64,000 nt of DNA, taken from contig NZ_STFZ01000006.1 of the NCBI RefSeq assembly GCF_005222845.1, positions 186,001-250,000 of the forward strand. The letters run 5' to 3'. The notes under the pieces are model-generated. The model was not told the origin of the DNA, did no database searches, and saw nothing but the letters and a program-made list of their open reading frames with translations. Source of the DNA: Rhizobium sp. FY34. Lineage in GTDB: Bacteria > Pseudomonadota > Alphaproteobacteria > Rhizobiales > Rhizobiaceae. The stretch's first letter is position 1. Each line of letters opens with the position of its first letter. This document shows positions 47,433-57,485 of the stretch, in pieces. The position numbers and the translations under genes are program-made.

Positions 47433-50429
47433 ATGGCACGGCAAGAAGCCAACGAGCAGTTTCTCATCACCTCGTTCCTCGATGGCGCGAATGCCGCCTA
47501 TATCGAGCAGTTGTATGCGCGCTACGAGGAGGATCCGAATTCTGTCGGTCCCGAATGGCAGTCCTTTTTCAAGGCGCTGGCCGACAATCCGGAAGACGTG
47601 AAGAAGGCCGCCCAGGGCGCCTCATGGCAGCGCAAGAACTGGCCGATTGCCGCGCATGGCGATCTGGTTTCGGCGCTGGACGGCAACTGGCCGGTTGTTG
47701 AAAAGGTGATCGAGAAGAAGGTTCAGGCCAAGGCAGAAGCTTCCGCCGCCACCACTGGCAAGGCTCTTGATCCTTCTGCCGTGTTGCAGGCCACGCGCGA
47801 CAGCGTGCGCGCCATCATGATGATCCGTGCCTATCGCATGCGCGGCCACCTGCATGCCAAGCTTGATCCGCTGGGCCTTGCCGTCCCGGTCGAGGATTAT
47901 AACGAACTGTCGCCGACGGCCTATGGCTTTACCGAGGCAGATTACGATCGCAAGATCTTCATCGACAACGTGCTGGGTCTGGAATACGCGACCATTCGCG
48001 AAATGCTGGACATCCTTCAGCGTACCTATTGCTCGACGCTCGGCGTCGAGTTCATGCACATTTCCAACCCGGAAGAAAAGGCCTGGATCCAGGAGCGTAT
48101 CGAAGGCCCCGGCAAGGGTGTCGAGTTTACGCAAAACGGCAAGAAGGCCATTCTGCAGAAGTTGATCGAGGCCGAAGGTTTCGAGCAGTTCATCGATGTG
48201 AAGTACAAAGGCACCAAGCGTTTCGGTCTCGATGGCGGTGAATCGCTCATCCCGGCGCTGGAGCAGATCATCAAGCGCGGCGGCCAGGATGGTCTGGAAG
48301 AAGTTGTGCTCGGCATGGCCCACCGCGGCCGCCTGAACGTTCTGACCAATGTCATGCACAAGCCGCATCGCGCGGTGTTCCACGAGTTCAAGGGCGGTTC
48401 GTTCAAGCCTGATGAAGTCGAAGGTTCCGGCGACGTGAAGTACCATCTCGGTGCCTCCTCCGATCGCGAATTCGATGGCAACAAGGTTCACCTGTCGCTG
48501 ACGGCAAACCCGTCCCACCTGGAAATCGTCAACCCCGTCGTCATGGGCAAGGCGCGCGCCAAGCAGGACATGCTGGCGAAATCCTGGGATGGCGATGTCA
48601 TTCCGCTGAAGGAACGCGCCAAGGTTCTGCCTCTGCTGCTGCATGGCGATGCCGCCTTTGCCGGCCAGGGCGTTACCGCTGAAATTCTCGGCCTGTCTGG
48701 CCTGCGCGGTCACCGCGTTGCCGGCACGCTGCATTTCATCATCAACAACCAGATCGGCTTCACCACCAATCCGGCCTATTCGCGCTCGTCGCCCTATCCG
48801 TCCGACGTTGCCAAGATGATCGAAGCGCCGATCTTCCACGTCAATGGCGATGATCCGGAAGCGGTTGTCTATGCGGCCAAGATCGCCACCGAATTCCGCA
48901 TGAAATTCCACAAGCCGGTCGTCGTGGACATGTTCTGCTACCGCCGCTTTGGCCATAACGAAGGCGATGAGCCTGCGTTCACGCAGCCGAAGATGTACAA
49001 GGTCATCCGTGCCCACCAGACGGTTACCGAGATCTATGCCGCACGCCTGATTGCCGAAGGCCTGATTTCCGACGGCGAATACCAGAAGATGAAGGCCGAT
49101 TGGCGCGCCCATCTGGAACAGGAATTCGAAGCCGGCCAGAGCTACAAGCCGAACAAGGCCGACTGGCTGGACGGTCAGTGGTCGGGCCTGCGCTCGGCCG
49201 ACAATGCCGACGAGCAGCGCCGTGGCAAGACGGCCGTGCCGATGAAGAGCCTCAAGGAAATCGGTCGCAAGCTGTCGACCATTCCAGAAGGCTTCAATGC
49301 CCACCGCACCATCAAGCGTTTCATGGACAACCGTGCGCAGATGGTGGAAACCGGCGAAGGCATCGACTGGGCCATGGCGGAAGCCTTTGCCTTCGGTTCG
49401 CTTGCCGTTGATGGTCACAAGGTGCGTCTCTCCGGTCAGGATTGCGAACGCGGCACGTTCAGCCAACGTCACTCGGTTCTCTATGATCAGGATACCGAGG
49501 AGCGCTATGTTCCGCTGGCTAACCTTTCGCCGACCCAGGCCCGCTACGAAGTCATCAATTCGATGCTGTCGGAAGAAGCAGTGCTTGGTTTCGAATACGG
49601 CTATTCGCTGGCCCGTCCGAATGCGCTGACGCTGTGGGAAGCCCAGTTCGGCGATTTCGCCAACGGTGCGCAGGTTGTCTTCGACCAGTTCATCTCGTCT
49701 GGCGAACGCAAGTGGCTGCGCATGTCTGGTCTCGTCTGCCTTCTGCCGCATGGCTATGAAGGCCAGGGTCCGGAACACTCCTCCGCCCGTCTTGAGCGCT
49801 GGCTCCAGATGTGTGCCGAAGACAATATGCAGGTTGCAAACGTTACGACGCCAGCCAATTATTTCCACATTCTGCGCCGCCAGATGAAGCGCGACTTCCG
49901 CAAGCCGCTCATCATGATGACGCCGAAGTCTTTGCTGCGCCATAAGCGCGCCACCTCGACACTGGCGGAAATGGCGGGCGAAAGCTCGTTCCACCGCCTG
50001 CTCTGGGATGATGCCGAGGTCATCAAGGACGGCCCGATCAAGCTCCAGAAGGATGCCAAGATCCGTCGCGTCGTGATGTGCTCCGGCAAGGTCTATTATG
50101 ACCTCCTGGAAGAGCGCGAGAAGCGCGGCATCGATGATATCTATCTCCTGCGCCTGGAACAGCTCTACCCGTTCCCGGCCAAGGCGCTGATCAACGAGCT
50201 GTCGCGCTTCCGCCATGCGGAAATGGTGTGGTGCCAGGAAGAGCCCAAGAACATGGGCGGCTGGTCCTTCATCGATCCGTATCTGGAATGGGTGCTGGCG
50301 CATATTGATGCCAAGTACCAGCGTGTACGCTATACGGGCCGCCCGGCGGCCGCTTCTCCGGCAACGGGCCTGATGTCGAAGCATCTGGCGCAGCTCGAAG
50401 CCTTCCTCGAAGACGCGCTCGGCGGCTGA
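47433..50429 (+). CDS. sucA: 2-oxoglutarate dehydrogenase E1 component
   Basis: This 998-residue thiamine-diphosphate enzyme decarboxylates 2-oxoglutarate in the three-part dehydrogenase complex. It has the N-terminal binding region (SFLDGANAAYIEQLYARYE), the ThDP motif region with GMAHRGRLNVL and HLGASSDREFDG, and the C-terminal transketolase-like part GYEGQGPEHSSARLERWLQ. ATG at 47433 has no good ribosome site close by (AGGAGG lies 27 bases upstream). Followed 54 bases later by sucB. Confidence 0.97.
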   Translation: MARQEANEQFLITSFLDGANAAYIEQLYARYEEDPNSVGPEWQSFFKALADNPEDVKKAAQGASWQRKNWPIAAHGDLVSALDGNWPVVEKVIEKKVQAKAEASAATTGKALDPSAVLQATRDSVRAIMMIRAYRMRGHLHAKLDPLGLAVPVEDYNELSPTAYGFTEADYDRKIFIDNVLGLEYATIREMLDILQRTYCSTLGVEFMHISNPEEKAWIQERIEGPGKGVEFTQNGKKAILQKLIEAEGFEQFIDVKYKGTKRFGLDGGESLIPALEQIIKRGGQDGLEEVVLGMAHRGRLNVLTNVMHKPHRAVFHEFKGGSFKPDEVEGSGDVKYHLGASSDREFDGNKVHLSLTANPSHLEIVNPVVMGKARAKQDMLAKSWDGDVIPLKERAKVLPLLLHGDAAFAGQGVTAEILGLSGLRGHRVAGTLHFIINNQIGFTTNPAYSRSSPYPSDVAKMIEAPIFHVNGDDPEAVVYAAKIATEFRMKFHKPVVVDMFCYRRFGHNEGDEPAFTQPKMYKVIRAHQTVTEIYAARLIAEGLISDGEYQKMKADWRAHLEQEFEAGQSYKPNKADWLDGQWSGLRSADNADEQRRGKTAVPMKSLKEIGRKLSTIPEGFNAHRTIKRFMDNRAQMVETGEGIDWAMAEAFAFGSLAVDGHKVRLSGQDCERGTFSQRHSVLYDQDTEERYVPLANLSPTQARYEVINSMLSEEAVLGFEYGYSLARPNALTLWEAQFGDFANGAQVVFDQFISSGERKWLRMSGLVCLLPHGYEGQGPEHSSARLERWLQMCAEDNMQVANVTTPANYFHILRRQMKRDFRKPLIMMTPKSLLRHKRATSTLAEMAGESSFHRLLWDDAEVIKDGPIKLQKDAKIRRVVMCSGKVYYDLLEEREKRGIDDIYLLRLEQLYPFPAKALINELSRFRHAEMVWCQEEPKNMGGWSFIDPYLEWVLAHIDAKYQRVRYTGRPAAASPATGLMSKHLAQLEAFLEDALGG

Positions 50430-50483
50430 GTTCAGCCGCCCCGTCTGAAGTTCAACGACATCGGTTAAAAACGGAAACAGATC

Positions 50484-51710
50484 ATGGCCACCGAAATTCG
50501 CGTCCCAACCCTCGGCGAATCCGTCAGCGAGGCAACCGTCGGCACCTGGTTCAAGAAGGTAGGCGACACGGTCAAAGCCGATGAGCCGATCGTTGAACTG
50601 GAAACCGACAAGGTTACCGTCGAAGTCCCGGCTCCGGCTTCGGGTATTCTGACGGAAATCATCATTGCCGCCGGCGAAACGGTCGGCCTCAATGCGCTGC
50701 TCGGCCAGATCGCCGAAGGCGCTACCGGTTCTGTGGCCGCGTCCGCTCCGGCCGCCGCTGCCCCTGTTGCTGCCCCGGCACCGGCTGCCGTTGCAGCGCC
50801 AGCCGCTTCCGGCACAGCCATGCCGGCTGCACCGGCTGCAGCCAAGCTTGCCGCCGACAACAATATCGCGACGTCTGACGTCGATGGGTCCGGCAAGCGT
50901 GGCCAGGTTCTGAAGGGCGACGTAATCGCTGCCATCGCCAAGGGCCCGGCAGCGCCGGCTCCGTCCCCGGTTGCAGCTGCTCCGCGCGCACCGTCTGCCA
51001 CGCAGGATGCGGTTCGCGAAGAGCGTGTGAAGATGACGCGCCTGCGCCAGACCATTGCCAAGCGCCTGAAGGATGCCCAGAACACAGCCGCCATGCTGAC
51101 CACCTATAACGAGGTGGACATGTCTGCGGTGATGGATCTGCGCAACCGCTACAAGGACGTGTTCGAAAAGAAGCATGGCGTGAAGCTTGGCTTCATGGGC
51201 TTCTTCACCAAGGCCGTGACCCACGCGCTGAAGGAACTGCCGGCCGTCAACGCGGAAATCGACGGCACGGACATCATCTACAAGAACTACTGCCACGTCG
51301 GCATGGCCGTCGGCACCGACAAGGGCCTCGTCGTTCCAGTCATTCGTGATGCCGATCAGCTGTCGATTGCCGGCGTCGAGAAGGAACTTGGCCGTCTCGC
51401 CAAGGCTGCCCGCGATGGTTCGCTCGGCATGGCCGACATGCAGGGCGGCACCTTCACCATCACCAATGGCGGCGTCTATGGTTCGCTGATGTCTTCGCCG
51501 ATCCTCAATGCGCCGCAGTCGGGCATTTTGGGCATGCACAAGATCCAGGACCGTCCGATGGTTGTCGGCGGCCAGATCGTCATCCGTCCGATGATGTATC
51601 TCGCGCTCTCCTATGACCACCGCATCGTGGACGGCAAGGAAGCGGTCACCTTCCTGGTGCGCGTCAAGGAAAGCCTGGAAGATCCCGAACGCCTGGTTCT
51701 CGATCTCTAA
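50484..51710 (+). CDS. sucB: 2-oxoglutarate dehydrogenase E2 (dihydrolipoyl succinyltransferase)
   Basis: This 408-residue protein has a lipoyl domain with Lys43 in [11 protein letters not shown], an Ala/Pro-rich linker (residues 80-115), the E3-binding domain ([19 protein letters not shown]) and a catalytic domain ending in [10 protein letters not shown] with catalytic His379. It transfers succinyl groups to CoA. One lipoyl domain, as expected for OdhB. Confidence 0.96.
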   Translation: MATEIRVPTLGESVSEATVGTWFKKVGDTVKADEPIVELETDKVTVEVPAPASGILTEIIIAAGETVGLNALLGQIAEGATGSVAASAPAAAAPVAAPAPAAVAAPAASGTAMPAAPAAAKLAADNNIATSDVDGSGKRGQVLKGDVIAAIAKGPAAPAPSPVAAAPRAPSATQDAVREERVKMTRLRQTIAKRLKDAQNTAAMLTTYNEVDMSAVMDLRNRYKDVFEKKHGVKLGFMGFFTKAVTHALKELPAVNAEIDGTDIIYKNYCHVGMAVGTDKGLVVPVIRDADQLSIAGVEKELGRLAKAARDGSLGMADMQGGTFTITNGGVYGSLMSSPILNAPQSGILGMHKIQDRPMVVGGQIVIRPMMYLALSYDHRIVDGKEAVTFLVRVKESLEDPERLVLDL

Positions 51711-51731
51711 TAACGAAGGAAGGAGGACGAG

Positions 51732-52145
51732 ATGGATCAGATCGCTCAGCATGCGACGCCCTATATGGCGCTTCTGGTGCTCAGCATCGTGCTTCTCGTC
51801 CTCCATGTCATGCTGCAGGGGTTTCTCGCCACGCGCGAACTTGGCTCCAAATGGAATGCCGGGCCGCGCGACGAGGGGCGTAAACCTGCGTCACCGCTTG
51901 CGGGACGCGCCGAACGCGCCTCGCAGAACTACCGCGAAACCTATCCGGCCTTTGTCGGCCTTATTCTTGCGCTGGCCTTCTATGGCGATGCGAGCGGCTG
52001 GGGTCTGGTCGGCGGCTGGCTGTGGTTTGTCTGCCGCATCGGCTATATTCCGCTTTATCTTCTCGGCATTGCCTATATCCGCTCGCTCGTCTGGCTCGGT
52101 TCGCTGGCTGGCCTCGTGCTGATGATCATTGGATTGTTCGCATGA
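51732..52145 (+). CDS. MAPEG family membrane protein
   Basis: This 137-residue protein has four hydrophobic helices and the MAPEG pattern: a first helix (residues 11-32), GRAERASQNYRETYPAFVGLIL with the conserved R-x-x-N and E/P-x-F, and a terminal helix. Bacterial MAPEGs may conjugate glutathione or are of unknown function. It starts 21 bases after sucB and overlaps the next gene by four bases (ATGA). Confidence 0.87.
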   Translation: MDQIAQHATPYMALLVLSIVLLVLHVMLQGFLATRELGSKWNAGPRDEGRKPASPLAGRAERASQNYRETYPAFVGLILALAFYGDASGWGLVGGWLWFVCRIGYIPLYLLGIAYIRSLVWLGSLAGLVLMIIGLFA

Positions 52146-52786
52146 CCCATCAGTATCTCCTCGAACTTGCGTCCCTGATGGCGATCTTCGCCTTCGCTAT
52201 CGTCTCGCCTGGTGCGGATCTTGCCATGGTCATGCGCCAGTCTCTGGTGCATGGACGCCGACAGGCAATCATCACCAGCTTCGGCATCGGCACTGCGCTG
52301 ATGTTTCACGTCACCTATACGATCCTTGGCCTCGGGCTGATCATTTCCCAGTCGATCACGCTGTTCAACATCGTCAAATGGTGCGGCGTAGCCTACCTCC
52401 TCTATATCGGCGTGAAGGCACTGCGCGCTGGCCGGGCCGACCTGTCGGTGACGGCGGATGGCGACGCGGCAGATGCACGTCACCAATCGGGTCTGCGTGC
52501 CTATGGTCTCGGCTTTGCTGCCAATGCGCTGAACCCCAAGCCGGTGTTTTTCTTCCTGTCGATCTTCTCCACTGCCGTCAGTGCCCACACGCCCATGCTG
52601 ATGAAGTTCGGCTATGGCCTGGTCATGGCAAGCTGCCTGATTGCCTGGTTCGTCGGTGTGAGCATTTTTCTCACCACGCCACGCATGCGGGCTGCCTTTT
52701 CGCGCGCCAGCCAGTGGATCGACCGGGCCAGCGGCCTGGTCTTCATTGCGCTTGGCCTGAAGCTTGCTGTGCAGAAAGCCTCGTAG
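52142..52786 (+). CDS. LysE/RhtB family exporter
   Basis: This 214-residue protein has six hydrophobic segments and the signature IVSPGADLAMVMRQ near residues 20-33 (SPGAD instead of TPGPD), with NALNPKPVFFFLSIF further on. It is probably an amino acid exporter; substrate unknown. It overlaps the MAPEG gene and precedes the SDR by 11 bases, forming a tight trio between sucB and lpdA. Differs from the LysE-type protein at 11255. Confidence 0.86.
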   Translation: MTHQYLLELASLMAIFAFAIVSPGADLAMVMRQSLVHGRRQAIITSFGIGTALMFHVTYTILGLGLIISQSITLFNIVKWCGVAYLLYIGVKALRAGRADLSVTADGDAADARHQSGLRAYGLGFAANALNPKPVFFFLSIFSTAVSAHTPMLMKFGYGLVMASCLIAWFVGVSIFLTTPRMRAAFSRASQWIDRASGLVFIALGLKLAVQKAS

Positions 52787-52797
52787 GGAAGGACGAC

Positions 52798-53556
52798 ATG
52801 CCGACGGATCAACAACCAGTCCTGCTTGTCACCGGTGCCAGTCGCGGCATCGGTGCATCTGTTGCCGTGAAGGCTGCAGCTGCCGGCTGGGCAGTCGTTA
52901 TCAACTACCTGTCCAATAGGCAGGCGGCAGAGGCAGTCGCAAATACGATCACGGAGGCGGGCGGCGTAGCACACATTGTGCAGGGCGATACCGGAACCGA
53001 GGAGGGGATAGCCGCGATTTTCGCGATGATAGACCGTGAGTTCGGCCGTCTCGATGGCCTTGTCAACAATGCCGGCGTGGTGGATCAGACGGCCCGTGTC
53101 GATGAAATGTCGCGCGAACGGCTGGAGCGCATGTTTGCCATCAACGTCATCGGCAAGATCCGCTGCGCTTCGGAAGCGGTGAAGCGCATGTCGACGCGGC
53201 ATGGCGGCAAGGGCGGCACCATCGTCAATATCTCGTCCATGGCCGCCGTTCTCGGCAGTGCCGGACAATATGTGGATTATGCGGCGGCCAAGGGCGCTGT
53301 TGATACCTTTACCATCGGGCTCGCGCGCGAAGTGGCTGCGGAAGGTATCCGCGTCAACGCCGTGCGGCCCGGCATTATCGATACCGATATCCATGCCTCC
53401 GGCGGCCTGCCGGATCGCGCACGGGATCTGGCACCCCTAGTGCCCATGCAACGCGCCGGTACGGCGGATGAAGTGGCAGAGGCGGTGTTGTACCTCCTGT
53501 CGCCGCAGGCATCCTATGTGATCGGCGCCATCATGAATGTCAGCGGCGGCAGATAG
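52798..53556 (+). CDS. Short-chain dehydrogenase/reductase (SDR)
   Basis: This 252-residue classical SDR has TGASRGIG at 13-20, NNAG in the middle, the Ser in INISSMAA-like (VNISSM), YxxxK as YAAAKG and the C-terminal [22 protein letters not shown], similar to oxidoreductases of the FabG/YgfF type. Substrate unknown. It starts 11 bases after the exporter gene and ends 26 before lpdA. Confidence 0.88.
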   Translation: MPTDQQPVLLVTGASRGIGASVAVKAAAAGWAVVINYLSNRQAAEAVANTITEAGGVAHIVQGDTGTEEGIAAIFAMIDREFGRLDGLVNNAGVVDQTARVDEMSRERLERMFAINVIGKIRCASEAVKRMSTRHGGKGGTIVNISSMAAVLGSAGQYVDYAAAKGAVDTFTIGLAREVAAEGIRVNAVRPGIIDTDIHASGGLPDRARDLAPLVPMQRAGTADEVAEAVLYLLSPQASYVIGAIMNVSGGR

Positions 53557-53582
53557 AACGCCCGAACGAAGGACTGGACTCC

Positions 53583-54989
53583 ATGGCTTATGATCTCATC
53601 GTAATCGGCACCGGCCCCGGCGGCTATGTCTGCGCTATCAAGGCGGCACAGCTCGGCATGAAGGTTGCCGTCGTTGAAAAGCGCGCAACCTTCGGCGGCA
53701 CCTGCCTCAACATCGGCTGCATTCCCTCCAAGGCCCTTCTGCATGCGTCTGAAGTGTTTGCCCATGCCAGCCACGGCATGGCCGATCTCGGCGTCGAAGT
53801 GTCCGGCACCACGCTCAATCTCGACAAGATGATGGGCCACAAGGATGCGACGGTGAAGGCGAACGTCGATGGCGTTGCCTTCCTGTTCAAGAAGAACAAG
53901 ATCGAAAGCTTCATTGGCACCGGCAAGATCGTTTCGGCCGGCAAAGTGTCCGTCACCGCTGACGACGGCACCGTGCAGGAACTGGAAACGAAGAATATCG
54001 TCATCGCCACCGGCTCCGATGTTGCCGGCATTCCGGGCGTGGCCGTCGAGATCGACGAGAAGGTCATTGTCTCCTCCACCGGCGGCATCGCGCTGGACAA
54101 GGTTCCGGGCCACATGGTCGTCGTCGGCGGCGGCGTCATCGGCCTGGAACTCGGTTCGGTCTGGTCGCGTCTCGGCGCAAAGGTCACCGTCGTCGAATAT
54201 CTCGACAGCATTCTTGGCGGCATGGATGGCGAGGTTTCCAAGCAGTTCCAGCGCATTCTTGCCAAGCAGGGCATCGAATTCAATCTCGGCGCCAAGGTGA
54301 CCGGCGTTGAAAAGACGGAAAGCGGCGCCAAGGTGACGTTCGAGCCCGTCAAGGGCGGTGACGCCCAGACAATCGATGCCGATGTGGTTCTGGTTGCCAC
54401 CGGCCGCAAGCCCTTCACCGCTGGCCTTGGCCTGGAAGAAGCGGGCGTCGTGCTCGACAATCGCGGTCGCGTCGAGATCAATGGTCACTATGCCACGAAT
54501 GTTGCCGGCATCTATGCCATCGGCGATGTGGTGAAGGGTCCGATGCTCGCCCATAAGGCTGAAGATGAGGGCGTGGCGCTTGCCGAAATTCTGGCCGGCC
54601 AGCATGGCCATGTGAATTACGATGTCATTCCGGGCGTCGTCTATACCCAGCCGGAAGTCGCCTCTGTTGGCAAGACCGAGGAAGAGCTGAAGGCTGCTGG
54701 CGTTTCCTACAAAGTCGGCAAGTTCCCCTTCACGGCAAACGGTCGCGCGCGCGCCATGCAGGCGACCGATGGTTTCGTGAAGGTTCTGGCCGACAAGGAC
54801 ACAGACCGGGTGCTCGGCGTTCACATCATCGGCCTTGGCGCCGGCGAACTGATCCACGAAGCAGCCGTTCTGATGGAATTCGGCGGTTCGTCGGAAGATC
54901 TCGGCCGCACATGCCATGCGCATCCCACCATGTCGGAAGCCGTGAAGGAGGCCGCACTCGCCACCTTCTTCAAGCCGATCCACATGTGA
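53583..54989 (+). CDS. lpdA: Dihydrolipoyl dehydrogenase (E3)
   Basis: This 468-residue flavoprotein re-oxidises lipoamide of the 2-oxoglutarate complex. It shows FAD motif [17 protein letters not shown], the redox pair Cys41/Cys46 in [19 protein letters not shown], the NAD site [15 protein letters not shown] and the C-terminal active-site H in [15 protein letters not shown]. It ends the suc region, followed by a terminator. Confidence 0.96.
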   Translation: MAYDLIVIGTGPGGYVCAIKAAQLGMKVAVVEKRATFGGTCLNIGCIPSKALLHASEVFAHASHGMADLGVEVSGTTLNLDKMMGHKDATVKANVDGVAFLFKKNKIESFIGTGKIVSAGKVSVTADDGTVQELETKNIVIATGSDVAGIPGVAVEIDEKVIVSSTGGIALDKVPGHMVVVGGGVIGLELGSVWSRLGAKVTVVEYLDSILGGMDGEVSKQFQRILAKQGIEFNLGAKVTGVEKTESGAKVTFEPVKGGDAQTIDADVVLVATGRKPFTAGLGLEEAGVVLDNRGRVEINGHYATNVAGIYAIGDVVKGPMLAHKAEDEGVALAEILAGQHGHVNYDVIPGVVYTQPEVASVGKTEEELKAAGVSYKVGKFPFTANGRARAMQATDGFVKVLADKDTDRVLGVHIIGLGAGELIHEAAVLMEFGGSSEDLGRTCHAHPTMSEAVKEAALATFFKPIHM

Positions 54990-55012
54990 TCGACCCGATC
55001 CTTCGCGTCTTC

Positions 55013-55047
55013 AAAGCCGTCGTCTGTTGATCAGGCGACGGCTTTTT
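55013..55047 (+). terminator. Rho-independent terminator after lpdA
   Basis: AAAGCCGTCG (55013-55022) pairs with CGACGGCTTT (55036-55045) and the T run continues past it. Ten perfect base pairs. Confidence 0.9.
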
Positions 55048-55124
55048 GCTGTGTGACCGCATGTCGCATAACCAATTGCACTCTTGTGCTGGCCGGATGG
55101 CGGAACGGAGCCTATCATCCGCAC

Positions 55125-55643
55125 ATGAAAGCTGTGGCACACCCATCGTCCAAGCCTTTTTCCAGACAGGTGCCATTGCCGCATCCTGCTCTTCTTCAGG
55201 CCGACTGGGCAGATTGTTACGCGCTCACTGTTCCAGCAGAACCGCGACCCCTGGCAATCGATGCTGCTCATATGGCGCTTGGCTGGTTTCCGCTCTGGGC
55301 TCGACTTTTGCTCAGGCTGCGCAACGCGCTTGTGAAGCCTTTCGGGGTGCAGTCATCCCGCGATATTGCCGCGACGCGGAAAAACCTGATCGGCTTCTTT
55401 CCCATCGTCAGCGCGTCGGACAGGCAGGTCGTGCTCGGGTTTGACGATTCTCATCTGGACTTTCGATTGGTTGTCGATGTCATTGACCAGGGACCAGCAG
55501 CGGCTTTGGTTGCAGTCACAACCCTGGTCCATCGCAAGAACCTGTTCGGGCGTATCTATATTGCCGTCGTCACGCCGTTCCACCGCCTGATCGTCAAGGC
55601 CGCACTTGGCAATGTTGCGCGGCGCTTGGCGGTGGTGCACTGA
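55125..55643 (+). CDS. DUF2867 family protein
   Basis: This 172-residue protein fits DUF2867: DCYALTVPAEPRPLAIDAAHMALGWFPLWARLLLRLRNALVKPFGV, then the FDDSHLDFRLVVDV strand and TTLVHRKNLFGRIYIAVVTPFHRLIV. Function unknown. The frame is open 72 bases upstream, but ATG at 55125 starts the recognisable part. It is a single gene behind the lpdA terminator. Confidence 0.78.
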   Translation: MKAVAHPSSKPFSRQVPLPHPALLQADWADCYALTVPAEPRPLAIDAAHMALGWFPLWARLLLRLRNALVKPFGVQSSRDIAATRKNLIGFFPIVSASDRQVVLGFDDSHLDFRLVVDVIDQGPAAALVAVTTLVHRKNLFGRIYIAVVTPFHRLIVKAALGNVARRLAVVH

Positions 55644-55792
55644 CGACGAGTGCGCCCCTGTCGGAATCTGTTGTCACCGCGGTCTTCAAGCCGATTCTCA
55701 TGTCATTCATCAAGTTTTTGACGAAATTTTCGACATGAAGGAAGGCCCCGCTTGTAACACAGGCGGTGTCCTCTAGTTTGGAGACAGCAGTA

Positions 55793-55807
55793 ACCTTTTG
55801 TAAAGGT
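55793..55807 (+). promoter_or_regulatory. Hairpin covering the ribosome binding site of cytochrome b561
   Basis: ACCTTT-TGT-AAAGGT is a perfect inverted repeat whose right arm contains the AAAGGT ribosome site, six bases before ATG at 55814. In the folded RNA the site would be paired. A possible promoter (TTGTAA 55752-55757, TAGTTT 55774-55779) is 16 bases apart and close upstream. Confidence 0.5.
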
Positions 55808-55813
55808 GACGAT

Positions 55814-56308
55814 ATGTCTCCGCTTTCTTATTCCATTCCACAAAGGGCCTTGCACTGGGGCATGGCTTTTCTGATTTTATTCAACCTGCTTTTTGCCGAT
55901 GGTATGGAACATTGGAACAGGCTCGTGGCGCGCGGCGAAACGGTGACCCCGGATGATGTGGCTTCCGCCAATATTCATGCCTATGTCGGGATTGCCATTC
56001 TGGTGCTGGCTGTCGTGCGCCTCTGTCTGCGCTTTGTGCAGGGTGTGCCCGTGGCATCCGACGTCGAGCCGCTGCCGCTGCGCCTTGTTGCCCACATCAC
56101 CCATGGTCTTCTCTATGTGCTGTTGTTTGCCATGCCGCTTGCCGGGATCGGCGCCTATTACTTCGGCAATGAGACAGCTGGATTTGTCCATGCGGATGTG
56201 TTGAAGATCCTGCTCTGGGTGCTTCTTGCCGGCCATGTCGCAGGCGCGCTGGTGCATCAGTTCTACTGGAAGACCAATGTTCTGGCGCGCATGACAAAGG
56301 GTGTCTGA
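55814..56308 (+). CDS. Cytochrome b561 family protein
   Basis: This 164-residue protein has four hydrophobic helices with heme-ligand histidines in ALHWGMA, NIHAYVGI, HITHGLLYVLLF and GHVAGALVHQFYW, as in the prokaryotic cytochrome b561/CybB family, which oxidises ubiquinol and scavenges superoxide. ATG at 55814 starts with SYSIPQRALHWGMAF. Single gene with a leader hairpin. Confidence 0.87.
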   Translation: MSPLSYSIPQRALHWGMAFLILFNLLFADGMEHWNRLVARGETVTPDDVASANIHAYVGIAILVLAVVRLCLRFVQGVPVASDVEPLPLRLVAHITHGLLYVLLFAMPLAGIGAYYFGNETAGFVHADVLKILLWVLLAGHVAGALVHQFYWKTNVLARMTKGV

Positions 56309-56317
56309 AGAGGGGTA

Positions 56318-57400
56318 TCACTCCACCCGCGTGACGGCAAAACCCTGCTGGCGCAAAAGACTGACCAGACCGTCGGGCCCGACCAGATGCAGGGCACCGA
56401 CGGCGACGAAGGCGCCGCCATCCTTCAAAATGGGGGCAGCCCGTTCCGCCATCCTGTGGTTTCGCTTGGTGACGATGCGTTCTTCGAATTCTGCATAGCC
56501 TTCGCCATCGGCACCGTCCGGGGAAACCGCCTTCAGCATGGGCATGGTCATGCCGACATCGCCGGAGAGATAGAGTTCGGTCATGGTGAACATGACGTCG
56601 TCCATTCGGTCACCGAGCGTGATCATTTCCATCAGCGATTTGATGTGGAAATCGGTTGGAATAGAGGCCATTGCCGAGAGCTGTTCCTCCATGGTTTCCA
56701 GCCCCTTTACCGGCTTGTCCGCGCGCACCGCATCCTCGGCAATCTGCTTGTCGAGGAAGGAGGCGCCCTGCGCCTTGCGGGTGAGTTCGCAGGCAGGCAG
56801 GGCAATGAAGCTCGACAGCATCCAGGGCTGCATGCGCGAGACGGCAGCAAGCGGAATGCCGCGCGTCTTCAGGCCAGCCTCGAGCTTGGCAAGGTCCCCG
56901 GCAGACAGATAGGACTGGATCGTCTTGCCATCCGTCATCATGGTGAGCGCCGGCTTTGCCAGCATCTTGGCCATGGCCTGCTGTTCGTTGAGGATCTCGT
57001 CGGATTCCACCACGATCACCTTGGCACTGCTTTTTGCCTCAACGGCGCCATTGGGCATGGCCAATACGCGCGGATCGGTCACATGCATGGTGCCGAGCAG
57101 ATAGGAGGGGGCAAGGCCGGGCTTGTCGATCTTCCAGAACAGGCCCTTGCCGTTTTCCACCTTGGCCGCCTCGGCTTCCACCCTGGCATAGGCGGCTGGA
57201 TTCTGCGCCTTCAACTGCGTCAGCACGTTCGTGCCACGGCAGGCCATATCCTGACCTTGCGCCCGCGCCGGCTGGGCAAAGCCCATGACCAGTAGGAAGG
57301 AGAGGAAGGCTGCCGCATGCAGCGCGGCGATCAGCCAGAGAGCGATATCGCTCGGGCGGCGCGGGGAGCGAAAGATGTCGAAGGCCGGGTGCGTGTTCAT
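56318..57400 (-). CDS. TraB/GumN family protein
   Basis: This 360-residue protein has an N-terminal signal or anchor helix (residues 20-42, then QPARAQG) and the TraB/GumN features: YLLGTMHVTDPRVL in the first third and VGALHLVGPDGLVSLLRQQGF near the end; the two GxxH motifs suggest a metal-binding hydrolase of the Tiki superfamily. Cys residues at MACRGTN and LPACEL may form a disulfide. Function in bacteria unproven. Start ATG 57400, or 57430. Convergent with the cytochrome gene, nine bases apart. Confidence 0.85.
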   Translation of the reverse strand: MNTHPAFDIFRSPRRPSDIALWLIAALHAAAFLSFLLVMGFAQPARAQGQDMACRGTNVLTQLKAQNPAAYARVEAEAAKVENGKGLFWKIDKPGLAPSYLLGTMHVTDPRVLAMPNGAVEAKSSAKVIVVESDEILNEQQAMAKMLAKPALTMMTDGKTIQSYLSAGDLAKLEAGLKTRGIPLAAVSRMQPWMLSSFIALPACELTRKAQGASFLDKQIAEDAVRADKPVKGLETMEEQLSAMASIPTDFHIKSLMEMITLGDRMDDVMFTMTELYLSGDVGMTMPMLKAVSPDGADGEGYAEFEERIVTKRNHRMAERAAPILKDGGAFVAVGALHLVGPDGLVSLLRQQGFAVTRVE

Positions 57401-57485
57401 GGCCGATTTCCTACCGTTCTTTGCCTCCACGGAGGCTTAACGCCTATGGTTAATGGCATAGCGGCGCGGCAAAATCGTGATTGGT

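Noticed and set aside
47622-51806. A 1394-codon open frame on the minus strand across sucA and sucB
   Set aside because: It runs antisense to two certain genes. GC-rich codon use (few stops in the opposite frame) explains its length, and the translation shows no recognisable domain, only His/Gly/Arg-rich sequence.
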